A stretch of 64,000 nucleotides of DNA from a virus, in IMG/VR virus record IMGVR_UViG_3300037258_001099, positions 62,001 to 126,000 of that record; one strand, 5' to 3'. The notes under the pieces were generated by a model that was not told the DNA's origin, made no database searches, and was given only the letters and a program-made list of their open reading frames with translations. Shown one piece after another: positions 42,819 through 50,118 of the stretch (its first letter is position 1; every line of letters starts with the position of its first letter). The position numbers were made by a program, and so were the translations under genes.

Positions 42819-43229
42819 ATGAACAGCCAGGCAATCCGCTCTCTCTTTGCCGATCCGGTCACGATCGCCATTATCCTCACGCCACTTGGGTTACTTGCCT
42901 GCGATATTGCGACGGGCATTCTGCGAGCAGTGATGACCAATCAGTTCAAGGCTCGCCGCCTAGCTGACTTTCTAGGGACCAGCTTTATGAAGTATGTGGC
43001 AATGCTTGTTGGCGTCATTATTGTCTGGTTGGCAAGCGGGGACAGCGTTGCAACCTCTACAGCATCCTTGCTTGGCATGGGTATTCTCTCCCTCTCCATT
43101 GGGGCCTCGATCATTGAGAATATGCAGGCGCTTGGGCTTCCACCAACAGTTGAGCGTGATGCTGAAACGGTAGTCAAAGACCTGGAGAGTATTGCAGATC
43201 CAGCAGCAAAGCCAGAGGTAAAGCCATGA
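42819..43229 (+). CDS. Phage holin
   Basis: Start 42819 follows TAGGAGAACG. The 136-residue protein has three hydrophobic segments (about 13-34, 52-70 and 80-98), a C-D-I-A-T-G-I-L motif in the first, a basic A-R-R-L connector and a charged C-terminal tail. This is the layout of the phage_holin_4-like lysis holins (D-x-x-T-G in segment 1). It would form membrane holes at the end of infection and release a lysin. The candidate lysin lies far upstream at 26.2 kb. Confidence 0.75.
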   Translation: MNSQAIRSLFADPVTIAIILTPLGLLACDIATGILRAVMTNQFKARRLADFLGTSFMKYVAMLVGVIIVWLASGDSVATSTASLLGMGILSLSIGASIIENMQALGLPPTVERDAETVVKDLESIADPAAKPEVKP

Positions 43230-43453
43230 AGAATACGTGTCCTAAGTGCCTGACCGAGACAGGTGTGTCCATGGAGAGGATCACCAGAGAAAGCGAGAAT
43301 GCTGAGGACATTGCTCATATCCCAGAAGGACTTGCAGCTATTACTGTCATGCAGTGCAGATCCTGCTGTTATGAGTGGCATAACGTTTCACATAGCCATG
43401 TACTACAATCTCTTCGACTCTGGAATGCACCACTGCCAACAGGAAGGAGCTGA
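43226..43453 (+). CDS. Small zinc ribbon protein
   Basis: The 75-residue protein overlaps the holin stop by 4 bases. C-P-K-C at residues 5-8 and C-R-S-C-C at about 44-48 form a zinc ribbon, and a histidine-rich stretch (H-N-V-S-H-S-H) follows. Function unknown. Confidence 0.68.
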   Translation: MKNTCPKCLTETGVSMERITRESENAEDIAHIPEGLAAITVMQCRSCCYEWHNVSHSHVLQSLRLWNAPLPTGRS

Positions 43454-43455
43454 GT

Positions 43456-44082
43456 ATGACTCGCATTCAGTGCTTCTTATTAGAAAAAACAGGGCGAGTG
43501 GAGGTAATGCTCCGGCGATATCGCTCACCGAGTACTTTTCCAGACACCTCTTGTCCAACTGGGTATGGATACCATAATGCTTCTTTCCCCATTGGAGATG
43601 AAACAGAAGTATGCGATGAGCAAGGCTCTATCCAAAATGGCCGCATGGATATTCCTGCACATGATGACACCCGTTGGCCCACCACATGCCCCTGTGGTTA
43701 CATCTTTGAGGAAGAAGATAACTGGCAGCGCACAGCTTACCCTCTCTACAGGAGAACTGATACTGGAGAAGAAATGGTCCTCAAGGATTTGCCAGTTGGC
43801 GCTATGTATTACGCAGAATGGCTAGATGATGTTTTTTGTCCTCAAAATGAGCATTGTCTTGTGGTACAAACTCCAGGTGGAGAGTGGATCATCGATAGTC
43901 AAAGTTCTAATTGTTCTATGAAAGATGATTTTAGGCAAGAAAGGCACCATTGTTGGATACAACATGGATATCCACCTAATGTGACAGTCGATAAGCAAGG
44001 CGTGAGTTGTTCAGCAGGAGGTGGAAGTATTGAATGCAATAATTATCACGGCTTCTTGAGGAATGGATGTTTAGTCAATTAA
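43456..44082 (+). CDS. Conserved phage protein with W-P-x-T-C-x-C-G-Y motif
   Basis: The 208-residue protein contains W-P-T-T-C-P-C-G-Y near residue 74, then D-T-G-E-E-M and P-V-G-A-M-Y-Y-A-E-W, C-L-V-V-Q-T-P-G-G-E-W and H-H-C-W-I-Q-H-G-Y-P-P ... Y-H-G-F-L-R-N-G. From memory this pattern recurs in many actinobacteriophage genomes near structural genes, with function unknown. Cysteine and histidine positions suggest a metal-stabilised fold. Confidence 0.7.
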   Translation: MTRIQCFLLEKTGRVEVMLRRYRSPSTFPDTSCPTGYGYHNASFPIGDETEVCDEQGSIQNGRMDIPAHDDTRWPTTCPCGYIFEEEDNWQRTAYPLYRRTDTGEEMVLKDLPVGAMYYAEWLDDVFCPQNEHCLVVQTPGGEWIIDSQSSNCSMKDDFRQERHHCWIQHGYPPNVTVDKQGVSCSAGGGSIECNNYHGFLRNGCLVN

Positions 44083-44095
44083 TGGAGGACGTTTG

Positions 44096-44440
44096 ATGAA
44101 GATCCACATCGATACCGCTGATGAGAAAGAGAAAGCCCAGGCAAAGACCATTGCAACCAAGGGGAACGCCACAAAGTCCTCTGCAAAACAGAAGCCTGGT
44201 ACCCCCATGAACACCAAGCCTGCACAGCAAAGCCAGCCGAGTCAGCAGCCACTTCCCAAGCAGAAAGCGAATTTGCCTAAGAGCCCTCCAAAAGAGCCCA
44301 AGGCTCCCAAGGATGTAGTGGCAGCACGCAAGGCACAGACAGATGTTCTTCAGGCTAGGCAACAGCGTGAATTGCAAGGGAAAACGGATGCCTTTAAGGA
44401 ACAGGCAGGGGTAGGGTTTTGGCCGACCATGTTTCTCTAG
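44096..44440 (+). CDS. Low-complexity basic K/Q/P-rich protein
   Basis: ATG 44096 follows TGGAGGACG. The 114-residue protein is dominated by K, Q, P, A and S, with no predicted fold until a short hydrophobic end (G-F-W-P-T-M-F-L). It may be a disordered DNA-binding or scaffold-like protein. No family can be assigned. Confidence 0.6.
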   Translation: MKIHIDTADEKEKAQAKTIATKGNATKSSAKQKPGTPMNTKPAQQSQPSQQPLPKQKANLPKSPPKEPKAPKDVVAARKAQTDVLQARQQRELQGKTDAFKEQAGVGFWPTMFL

Positions 44441-44452
44441 AGAAGGCTATGT

Positions 44453-44803
44453 ATGCAAGAACCAATAAAGGATCTCAGCTCTCTTATTGCTATGCTCAAT
44501 ATTCCCGTAAAGCAGGCCATTGATGTGAGTGAGCAAAACAGAAGATCTCTTGATGAGATGGCTCGCAAGATGATTATTCAGGAAGAAAGGCTTGTGAGAG
44601 TGGCAGATGAAAACAAGGAGTTACGGTTGGAGTTACGAGAAAGATCCAAAGAGCTAAAAGATCAAATATCTGTGCTTGAGGCCACTCTTCTAACAGATCA
44701 GAAAAAGCGAACCAATATGATTATCGGCTCGCAGGCCACAGTTCTTCTTCTTATTGTTGGAGCTTTTATCACGTACATTTTTCTTTTTCTGCCGAGGCAC
44801 TAA
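44453..44803 (+). CDS. Coiled-coil protein with C-terminal membrane anchor
   Basis: 116 residues: a helical N-terminus, a heptad-rich coiled coil at about 45-85 (E-N-K-E-L-R-L-E-L-R-E-R), and one membrane segment at about 92-112. The tail-anchored topology recalls small lysis or superinfection proteins. No family recognised. It sits 12 bases after the K/Q/P-rich gene. Confidence 0.65.
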   Translation: MQEPIKDLSSLIAMLNIPVKQAIDVSEQNRRSLDEMARKMIIQEERLVRVADENKELRLELRERSKELKDQISVLEATLLTDQKKRTNMIIGSQATVLLLIVGAFITYIFLFLPRH

Positions 44804-44812
44804 GGAGTTATC

Positions 44813-45601
44813 ATGCTCAAACCACTCCTCTCTCGTTCTGGCATCGCGTATATGAGTGTATTTGTGGTCATAGCATGCCTTATCATTTTTTCCAATATCC
44901 TTACGCAGATCACCTTTGCCCAGGAAATAACAACGCGCAGTCTTGCTTCAACAATGTCGCTTCAAGAACTACGCACCCAGTCACTCTTTCGCAACGGACT
45001 GCTTGCAATTGTGCCTGCACCCCACCGAAATCAGCTCAATTCGCTTAAAGTAGATCCCATTGCCTCACTCAAAAGCAACCTTACCGCTATCGAGGCAACC
45101 AACAAGATACTCATCAGCCCTGCGACTCTAAGTTCTACCGCAAAACAAATGAGAGCCCTTCAGCCTGACTTTATTCTCATGGATAAGGCTGGTCGTACTA
45201 TCCTGGTTGATGTTGCAAGTAAAAACGCGAAGGATGCAGGTCAGCAGATTGCCATTCTCTTTATTCACGAGCAGAAGTATCTGCAAGGAACCTACGCTGC
45301 CTACCAGGATCTCACGCGGACAGCAGATGATCAGATCAACTCTATCATGCAACTTGAGCGCATTATCCTGGCGCTTTCTCTCATCACACTCGCGGCAGAG
45401 GCACGATTTGTAGCCTGGCCGCTGATCCGAGATCACTATACACTCATCAGTGAGATTGATAATCTACGAACACTACAAGAACAGAGGAGAGAAGACCATG
45501 CCGAAGAAGACCATTCAGATACCAGTACAGATACCGGAACAGGAAACACCGCCGCAACAGGAGAAACAACTCTCGCCAACGGAGAAAAGGCGGATCATTG
45601 A
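44813..45601 (+). CDS. Membrane protein with large extracytoplasmic helical domain
   Basis: The 262-residue protein has an N-terminal hydrophobic segment at about 13-36 and a second near 180-200. The ~140 residues between them look helical, and the cytoplasmic tail is E/D/T/G-rich and disordered. The layout recalls four-helix-bundle sensor domains, but no receptor motif is seen. The 3' end overlaps the next gene by about 100 bases in another frame. It may be a virion-associated or superinfection-related membrane protein. Confidence 0.62.
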   Translation: MLKPLLSRSGIAYMSVFVVIACLIIFSNILTQITFAQEITTRSLASTMSLQELRTQSLFRNGLLAIVPAPHRNQLNSLKVDPIASLKSNLTAIEATNKILISPATLSSTAKQMRALQPDFILMDKAGRTILVDVASKNAKDAGQQIAILFIHEQKYLQGTYAAYQDLTRTADDQINSIMQLERIILALSLITLAAEARFVAWPLIRDHYTLISEIDNLRTLQEQRREDHAEEDHSDTSTDTGTGNTAATGETTLANGEKADH

Positions 45602-45899
45602 ACAGAGCCCAGCCGTCCACCAGGCGACTCTGGCGCTCATCCGTGGCCGCACCTTTGCAACGACACGCTTCCCGCACTACGGAGGCTTTCTCTGCAAGCT
45701 CAGGCTCGCCTATCAGGATGATAATAGGTCAGACTTTCTCTATTATCTAAGGGAGTATCTTAAAGAAGGAAATAGATATGTGTCGCAGATCCCCGACGCA
45801 CAAAAGGCAGAGAAAATCCTTGCGGATATCTCTGCCTTGGTTACTACCTACGGAACAAGAGCGGTGGCGAGCTGCGTGCTAGCTCGACTGCTTGGCTAA
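45498..45899 (+). CDS. Hypothetical protein (133 aa), overlapping the membrane gene
   Basis: Start 45498 follows GAGGAGAAGA inside the 3' end of the preceding gene. The first 30 residues are P/Q/E-rich and disordered. The remainder is a compact helical domain (A-E-K-I-L-A-D-I-S-A-L-V-T-T-Y-G-T-R-A-V-A). The overlap of about 104 bases is unusually long. It converges on the minus-strand block with a 4-base stop overlap. Confidence 0.65.
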   Translation: MPKKTIQIPVQIPEQETPPQQEKQLSPTEKRRIIEQSPAVHQATLALIRGRTFATTRFPHYGGFLCKLRLAYQDDNRSDFLYYLREYLKEGNRYVSQIPDAQKAEKILADISALVTTYGTRAVASCVLARLLG

Positions 45900-46135
45900 T
45901 CTCTAGGGAAGAAGAAGTCGTGAGATCTGAGCTCACGGATAATAATCTCACGCTTTTCATCGAATGTGAGCGCATCAGGGCCTAAGTCCTCACGAGTGCA
46001 AAGCCAGGCGTCAATTTCCATAGCAAGCTCGAAAATGAGTTGCCTTCCTGCGGAATCGATAAAGTCTTCGGCGTGATAGGCAACCTTCTCCTCACAAAGA
46101 GCTCTTGCTGCCTTCTTTCTTTCCTCATCATTCAT
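45896..46135 (-). CDS. Hypothetical protein (79 aa)
   Basis: Charged helical protein ending R-S-H-D-F-F-F-P-R-D. It overlaps the stop of the convergent plus-strand gene by 4 bases and the stop of its upstream neighbour by 8. No family recognised. It is the promoter-distal end of the 45.9-49.5 kb minus operon. Confidence 0.62.
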   Translation of the reverse strand: MNDEERKKAARALCEEKVAYHAEDFIDSAGRQLIFELAMEIDAWLCTREDLGPDALTFDEKREIIIRELRSHDFFFPRD

Positions 46136-46454
46136 CAGTTTTCTCCCTGGTTAAAAGCTTGGCAATAATATCATCAATAGTCACTTCGCGCAGAACGTCA
46201 TCTGCCCACCAATAGTAGTACCTATCTGTCTTGTACTTCTTACATGCATAGGCAAGGTCTAGGTAGGCTCTGTCTCCAGGCAAGAATATATCAGTCCCAC
46301 ATTCGCGAATGCCCCAACCAAATTCCTGTGGGGCGTCAAGGTCCATCATTACACGGGCATCGTGTACTTTCAAGTCGTCTTTAAAAGCTTCCGGCCAGCC
46401 AAGTTCTTCCGCTTTAGCACAGATGGCTGCATATCCTTCTATATTATGTGGCAT
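46128..46454 (-). CDS. Hypothetical protein (108 aa)
   Basis: Mixed protein with aromatic segments (F-G-W-G-I-R-E-C-G-T-D-I-F and R-Y-Y-Y-W-W-A-D-D). It is preceded by AGAAAGGATAG. No family recognised. Confidence 0.62.
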   Translation of the reverse strand: MPHNIEGYAAICAKAEELGWPEAFKDDLKVHDARVMMDLDAPQEFGWGIRECGTDIFLPGDRAYLDLAYACKKYKTDRYYYWWADDVLREVTIDDIIAKLLTREKTDE

Positions 46455-46478
46455 GGCTCTATCCTTTCTTCTTGTCGT

Positions 46479-46709
46479 CTAACATGCGTTCTTAATTCGT
46501 GCCCACAGATGAGTGAGCATTGCCCTTGCGCCATTGAGATGGATCATTTCATCAGTAATACGCTTCCTATCTCGTGTCTGCTGGAAGCCCTCTCCTTTAA
46601 TAGATTTCCCTTCCTCTGCATACTTTCTCAAATTTTCGTCGCATAACTCCATCTCTTGCTCAATGAATGCGACGATATCTTCTCTTGTTTCTAGTTCTTC
46701 CCTGGTCAT
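46479..46709 (-). CDS. Hypothetical helical protein (76 aa)
   Basis: The start at 46709 follows GGGAAAGGGAAA. The protein is helical and charged (I-V-A-F-I-E-Q-E-M-E-L-C-D-E-N-L). A longer frame in this position overlaps the upstream gene and lacks a site, so it is rejected. Function unknown. Confidence 0.6.
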   Translation of the reverse strand: MTREELETREDIVAFIEQEMELCDENLRKYAEEGKSIKGEGFQQTRDRKRITDEMIHLNGARAMLTHLWARIKNAC

Positions 46710-46710
46710 T

Positions 46711-47058
46711 TTAGATTTCCCTTTCCCAAAGACTCCCAAGCGTTGCCTCAAATGGCTCATCTGCTGGAATGTTCTCCTGAATATACCGGATGATCCTCTG
46801 CCATTCACGGGTGAGGATGCCCCATTGAGTATTTGTACGAATCGCGTCCTGGATAGCAAACCCACAGAATGTTTCATTATTTACGTAGTCCTCCCAAACT
46901 TTACAGGATGTCTCACTACGTACTACTTCATAGAGTTGCCCAAGGAGATCCTTCACGGGATCTAACATATCGAGCTCATCAACATTGATGCGATGAGCCC
47001 AACCTAGATCATGCCGGTTGAGGATGGTGATTCCCTCGGCGATATCTCTTTCAAACAT
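46711..47058 (-). CDS. Hypothetical protein (115 aa)
   Basis: Mostly helical, with a D-L-G-W-A-H-R-I and a C-G-F-A-I-Q-D-A-I-R-T-N motif. It ends one base before the next start. No family recognised. Confidence 0.62.
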   Translation of the reverse strand: MFERDIAEGITILNRHDLGWAHRINVDELDMLDPVKDLLGQLYEVVRSETSCKVWEDYVNNETFCGFAIQDAIRTNTQWGILTREWQRIIRYIQENIPADEPFEATLGSLWEREI

Positions 47059-47065
47059 GTGATTC

Positions 47066-47629
47066 TTACTCCTTATGGTTAAATGGCATAAAAAATGCTA
47101 CAATTTTCCACTCATCACTCATCTGCTTACGGAAGGACACACGAACTGGCTGGATTTGCAGAGGATCTCCTGGCTTGTAGAGCATTTCCCAGCGAAAGTG
47201 GTAGTCAAGGTCAATTTCCATTGGAGCAAGGATGTCAGTAAGTCTTTTGTTGATCCAGACAGTAACTACCTTGTTATTGGGAGTCTCAGGTGTTCTATTC
47301 GTGAACTTGCGTACAAGAAAACCATCGAATGGTTGATAGAAGTAGTCTTTGGGGTAGACTATATGAGTATCAATAAACTCTGACGACCATCCTTCCCATA
47401 GCCGAGATGGGTTGTGGATATGTTCCTCAAGGAAATCCGATTCATCTCTAGCCTTTATGTATGCCTTTCCGTGGACTCCAGGATCGCAAGCAGCTAAATC
47501 TTTGTGTCGCTCTACCTGAAACATCGCGCTACTCTCTCCAATAAGAAGATGCTCTTCTGTTGCATAGACCATAAGTTGTCTATCTTTGAGATACGATGCA
47601 AGCTTCTTGATGTTAAATGGGGTCTTCAT
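47066..47629 (-). CDS. Hypothetical protein, tandem paralogue of the 47654 gene
   Basis: Start 47629 gives 187 residues. Shared features with the next gene upstream: K-L-x-S-Y-L near the start, V-x-A-T-E-E-x-x-x-x-G-E, I-V-x-P-x-[DN]-x-x-Y-Q, L-x-R-K-F-T, V-W-[IL]-N-K, and E-M-L-Y-x-P with a C-terminal V-R-[VI]-S-F-R. The pair arose by tandem duplication. Function unknown; the conserved aromatic and basic residues suggest a folded, possibly ligand-binding domain. Confidence 0.7.
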   Translation of the reverse strand: MKTPFNIKKLASYLKDRQLMVYATEEHLLIGESSAMFQVERHKDLAACDPGVHGKAYIKARDESDFLEEHIHNPSRLWEGWSSEFIDTHIVYPKDYFYQPFDGFLVRKFTNRTPETPNNKVVTVWINKRLTDILAPMEIDLDYHFRWEMLYKPGDPLQIQPVRVSFRKQMSDEWKIVAFFMPFNHKE

Positions 47630-47653
47630 ACGATGTCCGCCTTTTATCATTAC

Positions 47654-48217
47654 TTACTTCTCCTCCATGTTCTTGAAAGGAGAAAGAAGCGCAATAGGCT
47701 GCCAATCATCTTTGGCATTCATTCTAAATGAGATGCGAACAGGAACTGCCCAGTCTGGATTAGAGGGATGGTAGAGCATCTCAAACTGAAACGCTTCCGC
47801 AAGATCCCACTCCATAGGACCAAAAATGTCTGTTGCCACCTTGTTGAGCCAAACGGTATTCTCGCCATCGGTGAACTTGCGAAGCAGGATTCGCTCTTCT
47901 ACTTGGTAGAGGTGATTAGTTGGGCAAACAATATAGGCATCGGTCATAGCTATATGCTTGTCCCATTCCTTCCTCACCCTGTCGAAAGCGTACTCTTCAA
48001 GCTCTCCCTTTTGACCTTTGTATTCCTGATGAAGTTTTGCTGGAAGGTATGGACCAAGTTCTTTGTGATACTGCTTAGTAAAGATCTGCGGTACACGAAA
48101 GAGTGAGCCCTCTTCTCCAAAGAAGACATACTCCTCTGTCGCATGGACACGATACTCTTTCCCATTTAAGTACGAGACAAGCTTTGGCGCTTTGAATGGC
48201 CGCAGTATGTGATACAT
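47654..48217 (-). CDS. Hypothetical protein, tandem paralogue of the 47066 gene
   Basis: 187 residues, the same length as its neighbour, with the shared motifs A-T-E-E-Y-V-F-F-G-E, L-L-R-K-F-T, V-W-L-N-K and E-M-L-Y-H-P. AGAAAGGGAAAA precedes the start. Paralogues are kept in tandem in phages often because the copies have diverged in specificity, which is inference. Confidence 0.7.
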   Translation of the reverse strand: MYHILRPFKAPKLVSYLNGKEYRVHATEEYVFFGEEGSLFRVPQIFTKQYHKELGPYLPAKLHQEYKGQKGELEEYAFDRVRKEWDKHIAMTDAYIVCPTNHLYQVEERILLRKFTDGENTVWLNKVATDIFGPMEWDLAEAFQFEMLYHPSNPDWAVPVRISFRMNAKDDWQPIALLSPFKNMEEK

Positions 48218-48268
48218 AGTATTTTCCCTTTCTAATAGAAAGAAGAGGGCAGAGAGCCCTCCTCATAA

Positions 48269-48520
48269 TCATTTGGCTACTAGCCCCAGTCTTATCTGGA
48301 CAATAGCATCAACTTCTTTCGACAGGAAAACATATCCACTACCAGCTAGCGCAGCTCCATCCTGGATAGTCTGGAGATAGAGTTCTCCATCACGGTAAGA
48401 TGTCATCTCTATCTGTGTCCTCTGATCTATCCTCACGCTATACGTTGCCGCAATTTCATTGTCAGTCTTTACGGAAACATCTGTTCCCATAATTGACTGG
48501 ATCGCTTCCTCTGTGGTCAT
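48269..48520 (-). CDS. Hypothetical beta-rich protein (83 aa)
   Basis: Start 48520 follows AGGAGGAAG, the strongest ribosome site in this cluster. The protein alternates strands (Y-S-V-R-I-D, T-Q-I-E-M-T-S-Y, E-L-Y-L-Q-T-I). No family recognised. Confidence 0.62.
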   Translation of the reverse strand: MTTEEAIQSIMGTDVSVKTDNEIAATYSVRIDQRTQIEMTSYRDGELYLQTIQDGAALAGSGYVFLSKEVDAIVQIRLGLVAK

Positions 48521-48528
48521 ACTTCCTC

Positions 48529-48819
48529 CTAAATGGCAACAGGTGTCGCTACGATCAAATCTACACGCACTTGATCTTCTTGCTCCCACCGCTCAACCGG
48601 ATAATGGGAGATGTCGTCGTTCTCGAATACGTAGCTGTACCAGCCAGGCTCGATCTCTTCCCTTTCGCAGTCCCCATATTTATTTTTTAGGAATTCGTTG
48701 ATCTCCTCTATTTTGTGGAATATATGGGTACTATAGTCCATGTGGTTAAAGGGCTCTTCTGAGCCGATGTCCCTTTGAGATTTAGCGATACTTACCTCAA
48801 AGTATGTTCTGCTCTCCAT
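48529..48819 (-). CDS. Hypothetical acidic protein (96 aa)
   Basis: Acidic protein with a helix (I-F-H-K-I-E-E-I-N-E-F-L-K-N-K-Y) and two strands (W-Y-S-Y-V-F and V-R-V-D-L-I-V-A). Ends 8 bases before the next start. No family recognised. Confidence 0.62.
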   Translation of the reverse strand: MESRTYFEVSIAKSQRDIGSEEPFNHMDYSTHIFHKIEEINEFLKNKYGDCEREEIEPGWYSYVFENDDISHYPVERWEQEDQVRVDLIVATPVAI

Positions 48820-48820
48820 G

Positions 48821-49180
48821 CTATGCTACTCCTTCAAAAACAATAGAACCGTCTTCAAGAAGCTTTTCAACTTCATCGTAAATCTGGTAGTCTGGAAACC
48901 AATAGACTCTTCCAATAGTTTCTGCTTCTCCGTGATCGTCATACGTTGCCTCATCTGAGAGGACAGGGCAGTAATCACTAATAAGCGCGGCAATCTCTTC
49001 TGGATGAATCAAATCCCAGCCATTGGCAAGCTGAAATTCAATCACGTCACAGAACTTATGAAAGATCCCTATATCCTCTCTGCGCTGAATCTCTTCAACT
49101 TCTTCTCTTCCCTCGGGTAAGAGCTCTATCCTAAGATTGCCGCTGGGGAGTTTCTTGAACTCGACGAGTCTTTCTGTCAT
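48821..49180 (-). CDS. Hypothetical protein (119 aa)
   Basis: Acidic alpha/beta protein (L-R-I-E-L-L-P-E-G-R-E-E-V-E at about 15-28; I-G-R-V-Y-W-F-P-D-Y near 88). AGGAAGGACA precedes the start. Directly upstream lies a nested hairpin region. No family recognised. Confidence 0.62.
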   Translation of the reverse strand: MTERLVEFKKLPSGNLRIELLPEGREEVEEIQRREDIGIFHKFCDVIEFQLANGWDLIHPEEIAALISDYCPVLSDEATYDDHGEAETIGRVYWFPDYQIYDEVEKLLEDGSIVFEGVA

Positions 49181-49210
49181 GGACTTGTCCTTCCTGCTAT
49201 ACTAGAGACC

Positions 49211-49286
49211 TGTGAGAGAGTGCCAGCTATTTGTTCCTTCACTAACTGAGAATAGTTTTAGCTGTACTGCATATCGCTCTCTCACA
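49211..49286 (-). promoter_or_regulatory. Three-layer nested hairpin in the intergenic leader
   Basis: Outer arms TGTGAGAGAG (49211-49220) and CTCTCTCACA (49277-49286), middle arms CAGCTA (49224-49229) and TAGCTG (49259-49264), and inner ACTA (49241-49244)/TAGT (49253-49256) are all nested. It fills the gap between two minus-strand genes and has no T-tract. Confidence 0.55.
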
Positions 49287-49296
49287 AGGCCTTCTC

Positions 49297-49503
49297 CTAA
49301 CCTCTAAGTGCCTCATTAAATTTTTCGAAGTCCGCAATCTCCTCTTTAAGCGCCTTAATGTGATTTACAGCAGATTGGTGCCTCCTTTTTGCTTCTACCA
49401 CCCATGGTGCGCTATCTGTCAGCTCTTCCAGCTCTGCATAGACACCTGAAAGTGCAAGCAAAGTATCCTCTAGGTGAAGCTCTGCCTTGGCAAACTCTTT
49501 CAT
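49297..49503 (-). CDS. Small coiled-coil protein
   Basis: 68 residues forming two helices: L-H-L-E-D-T-L-L-A-L-S-G-V-Y-A-E-L-E-E-L and N-H-I-K-A-L-K-E-E-I-A-D-F-E-K. AGAAGGAGAT precedes the start. It is the first gene of the 45.9-49.5 kb minus operon and is preceded by a TATAAT box and the 16-base element. Confidence 0.65.
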   Translation of the reverse strand: MKEFAKAELHLEDTLLALSGVYAELEELTDSAPWVVEAKRRHQSAVNHIKALKEEIADFEKFNEALRG

Positions 49504-49521
49504 AAAAATCTCCTTCTTTGT

Positions 49522-49552
49522 TGTAATAACAATCTAACTTAGCATTATTATA
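49522..49552 (-). promoter_or_regulatory. TATAAT box and conserved leader box (49503 gene)
   Basis: The minus strand has TATAAT (49552-49547) without a clear -35, followed by TTAGATTGTTATT. The same leader sequence follows the ssb and parM promoters. Confidence 0.5.
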
Positions 49553-49607
49553 CCACTAAACGCGGGAGGATGTGTCTCTCTCCTCCTCTTCTACCATCCT
49601 GGTCAAA

Positions 49608-49625
49608 TAATCGACTTTTCCTTAA
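49608..49625 (-). promoter_or_regulatory. Copy of the 16-base element (divergent region)
   Basis: The minus strand reads TTAAGGAAAAGTCGATTA, a full match, between the promoters of the 49503 (-) and 49750 (+) genes. Confidence 0.7.
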
Positions 49626-49698
49626 ATCGCTGGGGAATAGACGGCCCTCTTGGGAAATAATTGATTCTTTGTTGGTGGATTAATAATCTCTCTTTGGA

Positions 49699-49727
49699 TT
49701 GACATGCATGTTAAAATACGGTATACT
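49699..49727 (+). promoter_or_regulatory. Promoter of the RHH/antirepressor unit
   Basis: TTGACA (49699-49704) and TATACT (49722-49727) are 17 bases apart, 22 bases ahead of the start at 49750. Confidence 0.88.
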
Positions 49728-49749
49728 ATAGACAAGAAAGGGAAGAAGT

Positions 49750-49908
49750 ATGAATAAGAAAAATGTTACCTATCGGCTTGATGAAGACGACAAGAAGCTC
49801 ATTGTTTCACTTGCTAAACACTTTGGCATCAGTGAAACAGATGTTGTGAGAATGCTCGTCAGGAAGTCTGCAAGGGAAGAAGGAGTTAAGGCCAGCAACA
49901 CTGAGTAA
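49750..49908 (+). CDS. Small Arc/CopG-like ribbon-helix-helix protein
   Basis: 52 residues starting after AGGGAAGAAGT. RHH pattern: strand V-T-Y-R-L-D, helix E-D-D-K-K-L-I-V-S-L-A-K-H-F, then I-S-E-T-D-V-V-R-M-L-V-R-K-S-A. It is driven by a near-perfect promoter and is probably a repressor acting on the divergent promoters around 49.5-49.7 kb. Confidence 0.8.
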   Translation: MNKKNVTYRLDEDDKKLIVSLAKHFGISETDVVRMLVRKSAREEGVKASNTE

Positions 49909-49923
49909 GAGGAATTTGTATGA

Positions 49924-50100
49924 GCTCTTCTGTGACGAAGCATGCAACTAAACCACAGAAGAGCGAACCCTCGTAGAGCGAACTACTGCAAAGTCTAGAT
50001 AAATCATATCTCATGGCTTTGCAGTTAGCAATATGTCAAGCCATTAGGAATCCTAGTGGTTTGATAGCAACTTCAGTTGTCCGGCAAAATCGGACAACTG
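49924..50100 (+). ncRNA. Candidate structured RNA, four hairpins in series
   Basis: Stem 1 GCTCTTCTGTG/CACAGAAGAGC (49924-49934, 49954-49964). Stem 2 CTGCAAAG/CTTTGCAG (49986-49993, 50017-50024) with an inner AGAT/ATCT. Stem 3 is a near palindrome CCATTAGGA/TCCTAGTGG. Stem 4 CAGTTGTCCG/CGGACAACTG (50074-50083, 50091-50100). No ORF covers it. It may be a leader or a free RNA. Confidence 0.5.
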
Positions 50101-50118
50101 AAAAGGAAGGAAAGCAGC

